Shown in pieces: positions 1-8,980 of a stretch of 60,420 bases of DNA. The translations under genes and the position numbers were made by a program. Source of the DNA: Rhodoplanes sp. (GTDB taxonomy: Bacteria; Pseudomonadota; Alphaproteobacteria; Rhizobiales; Xanthobacteraceae); the NCBI RefSeq assembly GCF_013377085.1, contig NZ_JACAAX010000041.1, positions 1 through 60,420 of the forward strand, given 5' to 3'. Position 1 is the first letter of the stretch. Every line of letters starts with the position of its first letter. Below the pieces are notes generated by a model. It did not search any database and had not been told where the DNA came from. It worked only from the letters and a program-made list of their open reading frames with translations.

Positions 1-884
1 GGGTCATTTGCGGACTTATCGACGGCCGGAGAAGCGCCTTTCGCCCGTCCGTTCCTCATCGTTGAAGCCGAGGCCGGTTCGGTGGTGTGCCCGAACTCAA
101 ATTCGGTGTTCCCATCTCCGGAAAATAATCCTATAGTACTCCCGTCTCGCTCGTCGAGGGACGTCGACCGGTGACGTCGGGCGGCGGAGCGAGCCGGCGT
201 TTTCGCGTGACGATCTCGCGCGGAAAAAAGCCGGTCGCCGGAACTCCCGGGAAATCCGGCCGGCGGATGCGGCGCCTGCGGGTCCGGCCTCGTCCGCCGG
301 GCTCCCGGGGGTTTTTGGGGCTCCGCCCTCCGGGCACAACGACCCGGGCGCGAGGAGCATCGCTGAAGAGATCCGTCACCCCGGTCGGGCCGGATCGCAA
401 GCGCGGCCCGAAAGCCGAAAATCGCCGCGGCGGAGCGCCGGGAGGCGGGCGCATCGACGCTTCGATGCGCGCTGCGCTTCTGGCGAAGCGCAGAAAAAGG
501 TGTGGCGCCTGCCGGCGCTCCGCCTCCCTCGGCTTTTCAGGACGCCGGGGCACGGGTCATGGGCACACCCCGGGCGCGAACGCCGCGCCGCGGGATCAAA
601 GGAGTTTTGCCTTCGAGCGCGCGCATACGTTCGGCACGAGGGCACGGCGGCGGAAAACCAGAACGGACCATGCCGTCATGTCCGGGCGAGACCTGCGTCC
701 CTCCGACGAGAAAAGCGTCTGATTCACAAAATGATGGGTCGCCGGGTCGGAGCCCGGCAAGGCCGCCCGGAACGATCGGTCCCGGCACTCGCCCTGCTCT
801 CGCCCCGATCGGGGGCCAGGAGAACCCCGGGGAACGGCTGTGGCGTCGGGGGACGCTGCGGCGGCATGCGGGATGACGGGCGAT
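1..884. other. Long gene-free stretch at the window edge
   Basis: No reading frame here has a recognisable domain. The frames that are open are Arg/Pro/Gly-rich on both strands, as expected from GC-rich non-coding DNA. The first 150 bases are more AT-rich and could hold a promoter. The rest contains G/C-rich hairpins, including the pair at 449-492. An unseen gene could end just left of the window. Confidence 0.5.
449..492. repeat. Two adjacent perfect hairpins
   Basis: A 9-bp inverted repeat (GCGCATCGA, loop CGCT, TCGATGCGC; 449-470) is followed by an 8-bp one (TGCGCTTC, loop TGGC, GAAGCGCA; 473-492). No T-run follows on the plus strand, so a classical terminator is unlikely. They may be RNA structure or an intergenic repeat. 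Confidence 0.5.
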
Positions 885-1982
885 ATGGGTTCGAACGAAA
901 CAGCGCTGTCGCGGCGGACGCTTTTGCGCGCCATGAGCTCGGCCGGTGCCGCGCTCGCGCTCGGCGGCTGCGCGGGGCTGGGCACCGAGGCGCCGGCTTT
1001 CGACGCGTCCGCTCTGGCGGCGCAGCCGAGCCTGATGGTGGCGACCAACCGGCGTGCCGTGAACGGCGCGCAGGCCCAGCCCTGGTTCGGATCGGAGCGT
1101 GGTTCCACCACCATCGCGCGGGCCCGGCTCGCGGCGCCGGACGGCGGCCGTTTCTCGCTCGCCGCGGTCGGGCTGTCCGACTGGAGCCTGACCGGCGTCG
1201 AGCGGGTGCCGCAGGTCGAGGATCTGTTCCGCGGCATGCCGACCGGCCGCGACGTCCTGGTCTATATCCACGGCTACAACACCACCTTCGAGACGGCGGT
1301 GCTCGACGCCGTGCATCTCTCCGACGGCATCAGCTTCCGCGGCTCGACCATGCTGTTCTCGTGGCCGTCGCGGGCCAAGCTCCTCGACTACGGCTACGAC
1401 CGCGAGAGCGCCATGTGGTCGCGCGACTCGCTCGAGCGCGTGCTCGACCAGCTCATCGTCAGCCCGACGGTGGGGCGGATCAACATCGTCGCGCACAGCA
1501 TCGGCACCATGCTAACGCTCGAGGCGCTGCGGCAGGTCTATGCGCGGCGCGGCGACGACCTGGTGTCGCGCATCGGCGCCGTGGTGTTCGCCTCGCCCGA
1601 CATCGACATGGACGTGTTCACCTCGTCGGTCGGCCGCATCGGCGGCCTCGCGCCGAAGATCACGGTGGTCACCGCGACCAACGACCGGGCGCTCGCCGTG
1701 TCGCGCCTGATCGCCGGTGGCGTCACCCGGGTCGGCGCCGCCGAGAAGGCGCAGCTAGAGCGGCTCGGCATCCGGGTGATCGACGCCTCCGACAGCGGCT
1801 TCGGCGTCATCAACCACGACCTGTTCCTGTCGAACGAGGCGATCCGCGGCGTCATCCGGCGCGCCATCGAGACCGGCACCTATGCCGGCGTGCCGATGTC
1901 CGGCCCGCTGCCGGGCGGCCCCGCCGGTGGCCCTGTCGATCCGCTGTCGCCCGCCGCGGCGGCGTCTCTGCAGCCATACTGA
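885..1982 (+). CDS. DUF900-type alpha/beta hydrolase, Tat/lipoprotein-like signal
   Basis: A 365-aa protein counted from the ATG at 885. The N-terminus has a twin-arginine-like SRRTLLRAM followed by a hydrophobic run and a lipobox-like LGGC (Cys at about residue 29), suggesting export and possible lipidation. The body matches the DUF900 esterase/lipase family: DVLVYIHGYN near the N-terminal core, the nucleophile elbow AHSIG (Ser about 205) and a late INHDLF that may supply the catalytic His (about 311). The substrate is unknown. An alternative in-frame ATG lies at 873; I chose 885 because it puts the Tat-like motif close to the N-terminus. The caspase-like gene follows on the same strand after 117 bp. 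Confidence 0.85.
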   Translation: MGSNETALSRRTLLRAMSSAGAALALGGCAGLGTEAPAFDASALAAQPSLMVATNRRAVNGAQAQPWFGSERGSTTIARARLAAPDGGRFSLAAVGLSDWSLTGVERVPQVEDLFRGMPTGRDVLVYIHGYNTTFETAVLDAVHLSDGISFRGSTMLFSWPSRAKLLDYGYDRESAMWSRDSLERVLDQLIVSPTVGRINIVAHSIGTMLTLEALRQVYARRGDDLVSRIGAVVFASPDIDMDVFTSSVGRIGGLAPKITVVTATNDRALAVSRLIAGGVTRVGAAEKAQLERLGIRVIDASDSGFGVINHDLFLSNEAIRGVIRRAIETGTYAGVPMSGPLPGGPAGGPVDPLSPAAAASLQPY

Positions 1983-2099
1983 GCCCGGCCGGTCGATCCG
2001 CCGGCGGCGCAGATTGTCGGCGCTGGGCCGGGCCGTTATGGTTTCGCGCCGGTCCGTGATCCTCCGTTCCCCCGACGGGCCGTCCGGACGGGAGTGCAC

Positions 2100-3563
2100 A
2101 TGCGACGACCTCTCAGGGCCGCGGCCGTCCGCTCGATCGGTCCGGCGCTCGTCGCGATCCTGTGCGCCCTGCTGCTGGTGGCGGTCGCCGCCCCGAGCGC
2201 GGCTGCCGAGGCGCGCACCGCGCTGGTCGTCGGCAATGCCGCCTACGGCTTCGCGCCGCTCGCCAATCCGCTCAATGACGCCACCGACATCGCCGCGGCG
2301 CTGCGTGGCGCCGGCTTCGAGGTGACGCTGGCGACAGACGCCGACCAGCCGACCCTGAAGGCCGCGGTGCGCCGCTTCGCCGACACGCTCAAGAGCCGCG
2401 GCGGCGTCGGCCTGTTCTTCTTCGCCGGCCACGGCGTGCAGGTCGGCGGCGAGAACTACATCGTCCCGATCTCGCCCCGCGCCCCCTCGGCCGAGGAGCT
2501 GAGGACCGCCTCGGTCACCGCCTCCGAGGTGGTCGACGCCATGACCAGCGCCGGCAACGTCCTCAACATCGTGGTGCTCGACGCCTGCCGCGACAATCCG
2601 ATCGCCGGCACCAGCACGCGCGGCCTGTCGCGGATCGACAGCGGCGCCAGCCTGTTCGTTTCCTTCTCCACCTCGCCGGGCGCCGTGGCCCTCGACGGCT
2701 CGGGCCGCAACAGCCCCTACGCCAAGCACCTGACGCAGGCGCTGGCGACGCCCGGCCTGACCCTGGAGGACACCTTCAAGCGCACCCTGAAGGGCGTCTA
2801 TCAGGAGACCCGCGGCCAGCAGACGCCGTGGCTCTCGTCGTCCTTCTTCGGGGACTTCGTCTTCCGCGAGGCGGCGCTCGCACCGCGGCCGATGCCGTCG
2901 CCGGCGCCTGCTCCGCCATCGTCCTCCTCGCCGCCGCCGGTCGCCGATCCGCGTGTCGCCCCGCGCGAACCGCGCCCCGTCCAGGCCGCCGTGGCACCGC
3001 GGCTCGCCGGCCTCTACCGCGCCGACGGCAAGAATCCCGACGGCAGCCGCTATCGCGGCATGGTGGCGCTGCAGCCGGCCGGGGAGGGGATGCGCTTCAC
3101 CTGGTGGATCGGCCGCGACGTGTTTCGCGGCACCGGCGAGTTCGCCGGCCGCATGCTGGTGGTGAACTGGGGCCAGACCCATCCGGTGATCTACGGCTTC
3201 GGCGGCAGCCGCGATCTCGATGGCGAATGGGCCGACGGCACCGCGACCGAGCGGCTGACGCTGTTCGCCGCGGCCGCCGACCGCCCGGTGGCACCGCCGC
3301 AGGGCCGCTACCGGGTCGCCGGCCGCAATGCCGACGGCAGCCGCTATGCCGGCACGCTCGCCATGCGGCGCGAGGGCGACCTCTATCGGCTGAGCTGGCG
3401 GGTCGGATCGAGCGGCTATCAGGGCACCGGCCGGCTCGACAGCAATGTGCTCACCGTCGACTGGGGTGCGGCGACGCCGGTCGTCTACGCCCTCGCCGCC
3501 GACGGCACCCTGACCGGCCTGTGGGACGCCGGCCGCGGCGAGGAGATTTTGACGCCGGAGTGA
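2100..3563 (+). CDS. Caspase-like (peptidase C14) secreted protein with two C-terminal repeats
   Basis: A 487-aa protein. A signal peptide covers about residues 1-37. A caspase-fold domain spans about 38-255, with His in FFAGHG (about 111) and Cys in LDACRDN (about 163), the expected catalytic dyad of bacterial metacaspase/orthocaspase relatives. A Pro/Ser-rich linker (about 262-300) leads to two homologous modules of roughly 85 residues (about 302-388 and 400-483), each with NPDGSRY/NADGSRY, then W, GTG and a V-x-W segment. The start is ATG 2100 with GGGAG upstream; a GTG at 2094 is in frame but too close to that site. Role inferred only at the level of a cysteine protease of Arg/Lys-specific caspase type; substrate unknown. 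Confidence 0.85.
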   Translation: MRRPLRAAAVRSIGPALVAILCALLLVAVAAPSAAAEARTALVVGNAAYGFAPLANPLNDATDIAAALRGAGFEVTLATDADQPTLKAAVRRFADTLKSRGGVGLFFFAGHGVQVGGENYIVPISPRAPSAEELRTASVTASEVVDAMTSAGNVLNIVVLDACRDNPIAGTSTRGLSRIDSGASLFVSFSTSPGAVALDGSGRNSPYAKHLTQALATPGLTLEDTFKRTLKGVYQETRGQQTPWLSSSFFGDFVFREAALAPRPMPSPAPAPPSSSSPPPVADPRVAPREPRPVQAAVAPRLAGLYRADGKNPDGSRYRGMVALQPAGEGMRFTWWIGRDVFRGTGEFAGRMLVVNWGQTHPVIYGFGGSRDLDGEWADGTATERLTLFAAAADRPVAPPQGRYRVAGRNADGSRYAGTLAMRREGDLYRLSWRVGSSGYQGTGRLDSNVLTVDWGAATPVVYALAADGTLTGLWDAGRGEEILTPE

Positions 3564-3697
3564 GGCGTTCCCTCCGGTTGTGCCCAATCATCATGCGTCG
3601 GTCGTATTGTCGCGGCATGACGGCCCTGCGGGCCGGTGCGCCCGCGGGCGGCACCGGTGTGCTATCGGGGGTCGGCTTCGGACCCCGAGGAGACGCC

Positions 3698-4894
3698 GTG
3701 TTCGGCAATCCCGACATCAACCGGCTGGCCGTGCATTCCGGCCTGCGCCAGATCGCCTGGGGCCTCGCCGGCGTGTTCTTCTTCGCCGTGCTGCTGCGGG
3801 CCGGCTTGTCGCCGGCCGGCGCGTTCCTGGCTGTCGCGGCGACGCTTGCCGCGCGGCTCGCCACAAGGCCGCTCGCCTTCGCGTTGATCCGCGCCTACGG
3901 GGTCCGCACCACCATGCTGCTCGGCAGCCTGCTTTACGTCGTCGAGTTTCCCGTGCTGGCGATGACCGATGTCGGCCGGTGGTGGACGGTCGCCGCCTAT
4001 GTGCTCGCCGTGGCGCTCGCCGACGTGACCTACTGGACCTGCTACCACGCGGTGTTTGCGGCCGCCGGCGATGTCGGCGAGCGTGGCGCGCAGGTCGGCG
4101 TGCGCACCCTCGTGCTGGTCGGGGCCGACGCCGTCGCCCCGGTGGTCGGCGGGCTCCTGCTGACCTGGCACCCCTGGGCCGCCTTCGCGGCGGCATCCGT
4201 CGTCGCGCTGGTCGCCATCGTGCCGTTCTGGTCCGTGCCGGTCCCGGCCGTCGACCTTTCCGGCAACCACGGCTGGGCGCCGTTCCGCGAGGGGGTGCGT
4301 TTGTTCGCGGCCGACGGCTTCCTGCTGTGCGGCATGGCGATCACCTGGGGCCTGATCATGTTCGAGGCGTTCGACCGCCGCTTCGACGCCTTCGGCTGGC
4401 TGCTCGGCGCTGCGGCGATCGCCGGGGCGTTGGGCGGGCTGGTGCTCGGCCGCCTGATCGACGCGGGTCACGCGCGCCGCGCCGTCTGGCTGAACCTCGC
4501 CGCCATGGCGGTCGTGGTGCTGCTGCGCACCTGGCTTGCCGACACCCCGACCGGCGTCGTCGTCGCCGCGCTCGCCACCCAGGCGCTGTTCGGCCTCTAT
4601 GTGCCCACCCTGATGACGGCTGTTTACAACGCCGCCAAGAGGTCGCCCTGCGCGGTGCGCTTCCACTATCTGGCGGAGGCCGGCTGGGACGTCGGTGGGA
4701 TCGTGGTCTGCCTGCTGACGGCGGCGGCCCTCGCCCTCGGCGTGCCGGCCCGCTTCATCTTGCTGCTGGCGCTGCCGGTGCTGGCGCTGCAGGCCTGGTG
4801 GCTCGACCGCGGCTATGCCGCGGCGCGTGAAGCCGATCGAACGCCCGCCACAGGGACACCGGCCGCCGCTGTGCTCGCCGGCCGGCTCGACTGA
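3698..4894 (+). CDS. MFS-type permease
   Basis: A 398-aa, strongly hydrophobic protein with about 11-12 predicted membrane segments. It looks like a Major Facilitator Superfamily member; the substrate cannot be told. The GTG start at 3698 has GAGGAG seven to ten bases upstream and gives the N-terminus MFGNPDINRL. In-frame ATGs at 3594 and 3618 would add a non-conserved, Arg-rich leader. The gene stands alone and converges on the small membrane protein at 4907-5182, with only 12 bp between stops. Confidence 0.75.
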   Translation: MFGNPDINRLAVHSGLRQIAWGLAGVFFFAVLLRAGLSPAGAFLAVAATLAARLATRPLAFALIRAYGVRTTMLLGSLLYVVEFPVLAMTDVGRWWTVAAYVLAVALADVTYWTCYHAVFAAAGDVGERGAQVGVRTLVLVGADAVAPVVGGLLLTWHPWAAFAAASVVALVAIVPFWSVPVPAVDLSGNHGWAPFREGVRLFAADGFLLCGMAITWGLIMFEAFDRRFDAFGWLLGAAAIAGALGGLVLGRLIDAGHARRAVWLNLAAMAVVVLLRTWLADTPTGVVVAALATQALFGLYVPTLMTAVYNAAKRSPCAVRFHYLAEAGWDVGGIVVCLLTAAALALGVPARFILLLALPVLALQAWWLDRGYAAAREADRTPATGTPAAAVLAGRLD

Positions 4895-4906
4895 AACCGC
4901 ACGGCC

Positions 4907-5182
4907 TCAGAGCGCGCGGCTCGAAAACGAATGCTCGACCGGGTCGTGGTGCAGCCGCTGGCGGGCGATCAGCAAGCGCATTGTCGCCGCCAGGCTGACG
5001 ATCAGCAGCAGACCGATCAGGACCAGGCCGGCCTGCGACCAGGCGTCGGCCGAGACGTGCGTCGGGGCCTTGGCGATCGCCATCGCGACATGGGTGAGTC
5101 GTGCGATCAGGAACAGGCCGCCGAGACTGCCGACGAAGACGACGAGGCCGATCAGGGTTCCAGGTGTCCGATCCTCGTTCAT
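4907..5182 (-). CDS. Small two-TM membrane protein
   Basis: A 91-aa protein with two membrane segments (about 11-32 and 48-70) separated by a short soluble loop, and a basic C-terminal tail. A good ribosome site (GGAGG, 5-6 bases from ATG 5182) supports it as a real gene. I do not recognise a named family. It is divergent from the exonuclease gene at 5416. Confidence 0.65.
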   Translation of the reverse strand: MNEDRTPGTLIGLVVFVGSLGGLFLIARLTHVAMAIAKAPTHVSADAWSQAGLVLIGLLLIVSLAATMRLLIARQRLHHDPVEHSFSSRAL

Positions 5183-5415
5183 TTCAACCTCCGGGATCGA
5201 CCCGGCCGCCCGTATGCCGGGCAGCCGGATGACGACCAGAATCCTAAGCCCGCGCGGTGGGGCCGGGCATCGGGGTTTTCATGGAGGCCGGTCGCTTCGA
5301 GCCAAGTAAAGTGACCGCGACGAAGGATTGCTTGGGCAGAGGCCCGGGTTCGGGCCATGATGCCCCGAGAACCGGCCATCGCGTCGATGGTCGGCGGCTG
5401 TTTCGGAGGACCGTG

Positions 5416-6075
5416 ATGCACGCGCCGGGCTTTCTCGATGGGTTCGACCGGCTGGTCGCCTTCGACGCCGAGACCACCGGCAAGCGCGCGCCCGATCCCG
5501 CTTTCATCCGCAAGCAACCGTTGGGATGGCGGCCGCCGGGCCTCGTCATCGAGGTCGGCTTCGTGGAACTGCGGCGCGAGGCCGACGGGTGGCGCAAGGG
5601 CGAGACCTGGCGCTCGCTGGTCAACCCGGACGCTCCGATCGATCCCGCCGCCATCAAGGTGCACGGCATCCGCCCGGCGGAACTCAAGAACGCGCCACGC
5701 TTTCCGGCGATCCTGCCGCAACTGCGCGACTTCGTCGCCGACTCGCCGATCGTCGCCCATGCCTGGGAGAACGAGCGGGACTTTTTGGATTACGAGTTCG
5801 CCCGGGCCAAGGTGATCGGCTGGGGCGAGCGCGCCTATGACGAAGCGCGCTATCTCTGCACCCAGAAGCTCTACGCCCAGATTTTCCCCGGTGCCTCGAT
5901 GTCGCTCACCGCGATGTGCGACCGCCTGGCGCTGGACGCCAGCGAGCGTGACAACCGCCACGGTGCGCTCCTCGACGCCGACATGACGGCCGACGCGCTG
6001 CTGCTGCTCGACCAGATCCTCAAGGACGGCGGCAGCGGCAGCGCCACGCCACGAAGCTGGACGTTCGGAGGGTGA
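5416..6075 (+). CDS. DnaQ-like 3'-5' exonuclease
   Basis: A 219-aa protein of the DEDD exonuclease superfamily. Exo I is FDAETTG (Asp17, Glu19). Exo II is around HAWENERDFL, where the usual Asp appears to be replaced by Glu120. Exo III is HGALLDAD (His182, Asp187), which is the DEDDh pattern. It may process DNA or RNA 3' ends; it lacks the polymerase-binding tail of true DnaQ. Start ATG 5416 follows TCGGAGGACCGTG, a strong ribosome site. Upstream in-frame codons back to 5257 show no conservation. Confidence 0.85.
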   Translation: MHAPGFLDGFDRLVAFDAETTGKRAPDPAFIRKQPLGWRPPGLVIEVGFVELRREADGWRKGETWRSLVNPDAPIDPAAIKVHGIRPAELKNAPRFPAILPQLRDFVADSPIVAHAWENERDFLDYEFARAKVIGWGERAYDEARYLCTQKLYAQIFPGASMSLTAMCDRLALDASERDNRHGALLDADMTADALLLLDQILKDGGSGSATPRSWTFGG

Positions 6076-6167
6076 GGCTCGGTCGGCGTCGCGGCGGGCG
6101 CTCGACGGCTGCGGCGGCTGCGGGCCGCGATGCGATCATCCGTCTGGAAAGCCGCCGAATGCGCCGG

Positions 6168-6914
6168 TCACTTCAGCTTCATGTCGATGCGGAGCGTGTC
6201 GCCGCGGTAGAGCCCTTCGCCGATGAACACCAGGCATCCGTCACGATCGACGACCGTCCGGTGCACGATCGCGACCGGCGCGTTGAGGGAGATGTCCAGA
6301 TATTTCGCGGTCTCCACGTCGGCGGTGCCGATCGTCAGGGTCTGACGGGCGTCCTTGATCTTCAGTCCCGGAATGTCGGCGATCAGCTTCAGGGCCGGCT
6401 TGCTCTGAAAGTCCTTCCTCGAAATCTTGCTGGCGAGGCGCTCGTCGATATAGAGGTCGCTGAGATAATACGGCGTGCCGGTGCGCGAATGCAGGCGGCG
6501 GATGCGCTGATAGGACGGCGCCAGCGTGCCGACCGGATGCATCACGTGGTGCGGCTGCATGCCGCGTTCCTCCGAGAGCGTCTGGATCACGGCGTTCTTG
6601 CGCGGCATCAGGAGGCCGGACCAGTCGGTCGCGACCTCGCACCAGAGCTGCACCTCCGGCCGCTTGCGGACGAACGTGCCCTTGGCGCGGAAGCGCTCGA
6701 TCAACTGATCCTTCGCCAGGATATCGAGGGCCTGCCGAATGGTGGCGCGCGCCACGCCGACCTCGACGGCCAGCTCGTCCACGGTCGGGATCTGCTGCCC
6801 GACGGTCCACTGCCCGGATTCGATCCGACGCCGGAACAGACTGGCCAACTGGATGTAGCGGGCGACGGCGCTGCGGTTGAGGTCCGGAGCGGCGTCTGAG
6901 CTGGATGCTTTCAT
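6168..6914 (-). CDS. GntR-family regulator (HutC/UTRA type)
   Basis: A 248-aa protein. The N-terminal winged helix (about 15-80) has the GntR signature IPTVDELAVEVGVARATIRQ followed by GTFV. The C-terminal half is a UTRA ligand-binding domain (about 95-245). It is transcribed away from the CoA-transferase operon across a 684-bp gap containing a strong palindrome (7442-7463) that recurs before two other operons of the island. I infer that this protein is the regulator binding those sites and that a pathway acid or its CoA ester is the ligand. No direct proof is visible. Confidence 0.85.
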   Translation of the reverse strand: MKASSSDAAPDLNRSAVARYIQLASLFRRRIESGQWTVGQQIPTVDELAVEVGVARATIRQALDILAKDQLIERFRAKGTFVRKRPEVQLWCEVATDWSGLLMPRKNAVIQTLSEERGMQPHHVMHPVGTLAPSYQRIRRLHSRTGTPYYLSDLYIDERLASKISRKDFQSKPALKLIADIPGLKIKDARQTLTIGTADVETAKYLDISLNAPVAIVHRTVVDRDGCLVFIGEGLYRGDTLRIDMKLK

Positions 6915-7598
6915 GCTCTATTCCCGGTCGACGCGCGTGCCACATGACGACGCGACGATCGACGCGACAGTCTGCGATGTCGAACCGCATGCATGTCCCG
7001 GACCACTGTCTGCGCTGGCGTCGTCGCTCGGCATGACCCGCGCGGCCGCCGGCGCGAGACGCTCTCGCCGGACTTTCGAAGACGACCGCGTCGTCATGCG
7101 TCGCACCCGACACCTAAAACAAGCAAAGCGTTCGGCGCCACATCAGACGGCCGAGATCGATGCCCTGAACCGATAGACCATTCGCCTAGTCAATGCAACT
7201 ATTGCGGGTTGCGTCGCGCTTCAACTCTCGCCCGGCGCGCAGGTCGCGCAGGCGCTCGGCGTGGTTCCTCTGGCGCGAAGGCGCGGTGGAGGCGGGCCCG
7301 GCGCGCGGTACGAAGCCGTTTCGGCTCGATTCGAAGCATGCCTCCGGCCTCCCGGCGCCGGCGACTCTGCTCACGCTGCTGCCGCGATCGGGCCGCCGAG
7401 CAAGGCTGGCCCGATCAAAAAGTGCTGGACAGATCGGCGCATTAGGTCATATATCTGGCCTAACGGCACTTGGCTCCTCACCCCGGAGGTGCTCCGGCGT
7501 CGGAACTGGCGACGCAAGGCCGGCCGGTGTCGACAAACCCGCTTCGAGCGAGCATCGAACGGGTTATCTTTACGGACGCACGAACAGCCGGAGCCGTC
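6915..7598. other. Divergent control region between gntR and the CoA-transferase operon
   Basis: 684 bp without a convincing gene. The left part is GC-rich. The right part (7420-7480) is AT-richer and carries the palindromic operator at 7442-7463. Weak frames here lack domains and ribosome sites. Confidence 0.6.
7442..7463. promoter_or_regulatory. Palindromic operator upstream of CoA-transferase operon
   Basis: An inverted repeat with arms TTAGGTCA and TGGCCTAA around TATATC (7 of 8 positions pair). It is 136 bp upstream of ATG 7599. The core AGGTCATATATCTGGCCT matches the sites at 19986 and 22662, so it is a regulon operator candidate, probably for the divergent GntR protein (inferred). Confidence 0.7.
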
Positions 7599-8879
7599 AT
7601 GGCCACCACAGCAGAATCACCTCGGGCCGCCGGATCGGCGGACAGCTCGCAGCCGCAGCGGGTCGGTCCGCTCGCCCATATCCGGGTGCTCGACATGGGC
7701 CGCATCATGGCGGCGCCCTGGGCGACGCAGATCTTCGCCGATCTCGGAGCGGATGTCATCAAGATCGAGCGTCCGGGCGTCGGCGACGATACCCGCGGCT
7801 GGGGGCCGCCGTTCCTGAAGAGTCCGGATGGCGCCACGGCAGGCGACGCCGGCTACTTCCTGTCCGTCAATCGCGGCAAGCGATCCGTCACGGTCGACAT
7901 CACCAAGCCCGAGGGGCAGGAGATCATTCACCGGCTCGCCGCGACCGCGGACGTCGCCATCGAGAACTTCAAGGCGGGAACGCTGGAGCGATACCGGCTC
8001 GATGCCGCGTCGCTGCGGGCCGTCAATCCGCGGCTGGTCTACTGCTCGGTCACCGGCTTCGGTCAGGACGGCCCGCGCCACGAGCAGGCGGCCTACGACT
8101 TCGCCATCCAGGCGATGGGCGGCCTGATGAGCGTGACCGGCGAGCGCGACGACCTGCCCGGCGGCGGGCCGCAGAAGGTCGGCCTGCCGATCGTCGACAT
8201 CATGACCGGGATGTATGCCGCCGTCGCCGTGCTGGCGGCCCTGACGCGCCGCGCCGAGACCGGGCAGGGCGAGACGATCGATCTCGCGATGCTCGATGTG
8301 CAGGCGGCCGTGCTGGCCAATCAGGCGATGAACTGGATGCTGTCCGGCAGGACGCCCAAGCGCGGCGGCAACCGCCATCCGAACATCCAGCCGCAGGACG
8401 TGTTTCCCTGCGCCGACGGGCATCTGGTGCTGGCGGTCGGCAATGACGGGCAGTTCGCCCGGCTGTGCAGCGTGCTCGAGCGGTCCGAATGGGCGAGTGA
8501 CGAGCGTTTCAGCAGCAACGCCGCGCGCGTTCGCAACAACGCGGTGCTGACCGCGCTGCTGAGCGAGCGCTTCCGCATGGTCGGCCGCGCCGAGCTGATC
8601 AAGGCGCTCGACGCCGTGGGCGTGCCTTGCGCGCCCATCAACGACATCCCGCAGGTGTTCGACGACCCGCAGATCCGTCATCGCGAGATGCGGCGCGACC
8701 TGCCGCATCCGGTCGCCGGAACGGTGCCGCAGGTCGTCAGCCCGCTGCGTTTCGCGGACGAGCCGCTGCGCTTCGATCGCGCGCCGCCGCTGCTGGGCCA
8801 GCACACGCGCGACATTCTCGCCGAGCTCGGGCTCGACGATGCCGCGCAGAGCGAGCTCGCCGCGCGCGGCGTGACCTGA
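7599..8879 (+). CDS. CaiB/BaiF family (class III) CoA-transferase
   Basis: A 426-aa protein of usual family length. After about 24 variable residues come the typical ADLGADVIKIERP-type segment, SVNRGKRSVTVDI and VDIMTGMYAA, whose Asp is the likely catalytic aspartyl-CoA residue. It moves CoA from a donor thioester (often succinyl-CoA) onto a carboxylic acid, which would activate the substrate of this island. Start ATG 7599 follows CGGAG; the longer frame from 7470 is non-conserved. It is first in a rightward operon of five genes. Confidence 0.9.
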   Translation: MATTAESPRAAGSADSSQPQRVGPLAHIRVLDMGRIMAAPWATQIFADLGADVIKIERPGVGDDTRGWGPPFLKSPDGATAGDAGYFLSVNRGKRSVTVDITKPEGQEIIHRLAATADVAIENFKAGTLERYRLDAASLRAVNPRLVYCSVTGFGQDGPRHEQAAYDFAIQAMGGLMSVTGERDDLPGGGPQKVGLPIVDIMTGMYAAVAVLAALTRRAETGQGETIDLAMLDVQAAVLANQAMNWMLSGRTPKRGGNRHPNIQPQDVFPCADGHLVLAVGNDGQFARLCSVLERSEWASDERFSSNAARVRNNAVLTALLSERFRMVGRAELIKALDAVGVPCAPINDIPQVFDDPQIRHREMRRDLPHPVAGTVPQVVSPLRFADEPLRFDRAPPLLGQHTRDILAELGLDDAAQSELAARGVT

Positions 8880-8905
8880 CGCGACCGAGCCCGACACGGC
8901 TGACG

Positions 8906-8969
8906 GCTTGCACGACCGAAGGCCTGCACGACCGAAGCCTTGCACGAGCGAAGGCTTGCACGAGCGACC
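8906..8969 (+). repeat. Four tandem 16-bp repeats
   Basis: Four back-to-back copies of a 16-bp unit, GCTTGCACGACCGAAG, with a few changes (copies at 8906, 8922, 8938, 8954). They fill the gap between the CoA-transferase stop and the next start codon, just before the ribosome site AAGGA. Confidence 0.85.
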
Positions 8970-8980
8970 AAGGATTGCCG

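Noticed and set aside
449-492. Twin hairpins as a transcription terminator
   Set aside because: No T-run follows in either orientation. An A-run follows on the plus strand.
1755-3587. 610-codon frame opposite the caspase-like gene
   Set aside because: Low-complexity Arg/Gly/Ala translation with no domain. It is caused by GC-rich third positions in the real gene.
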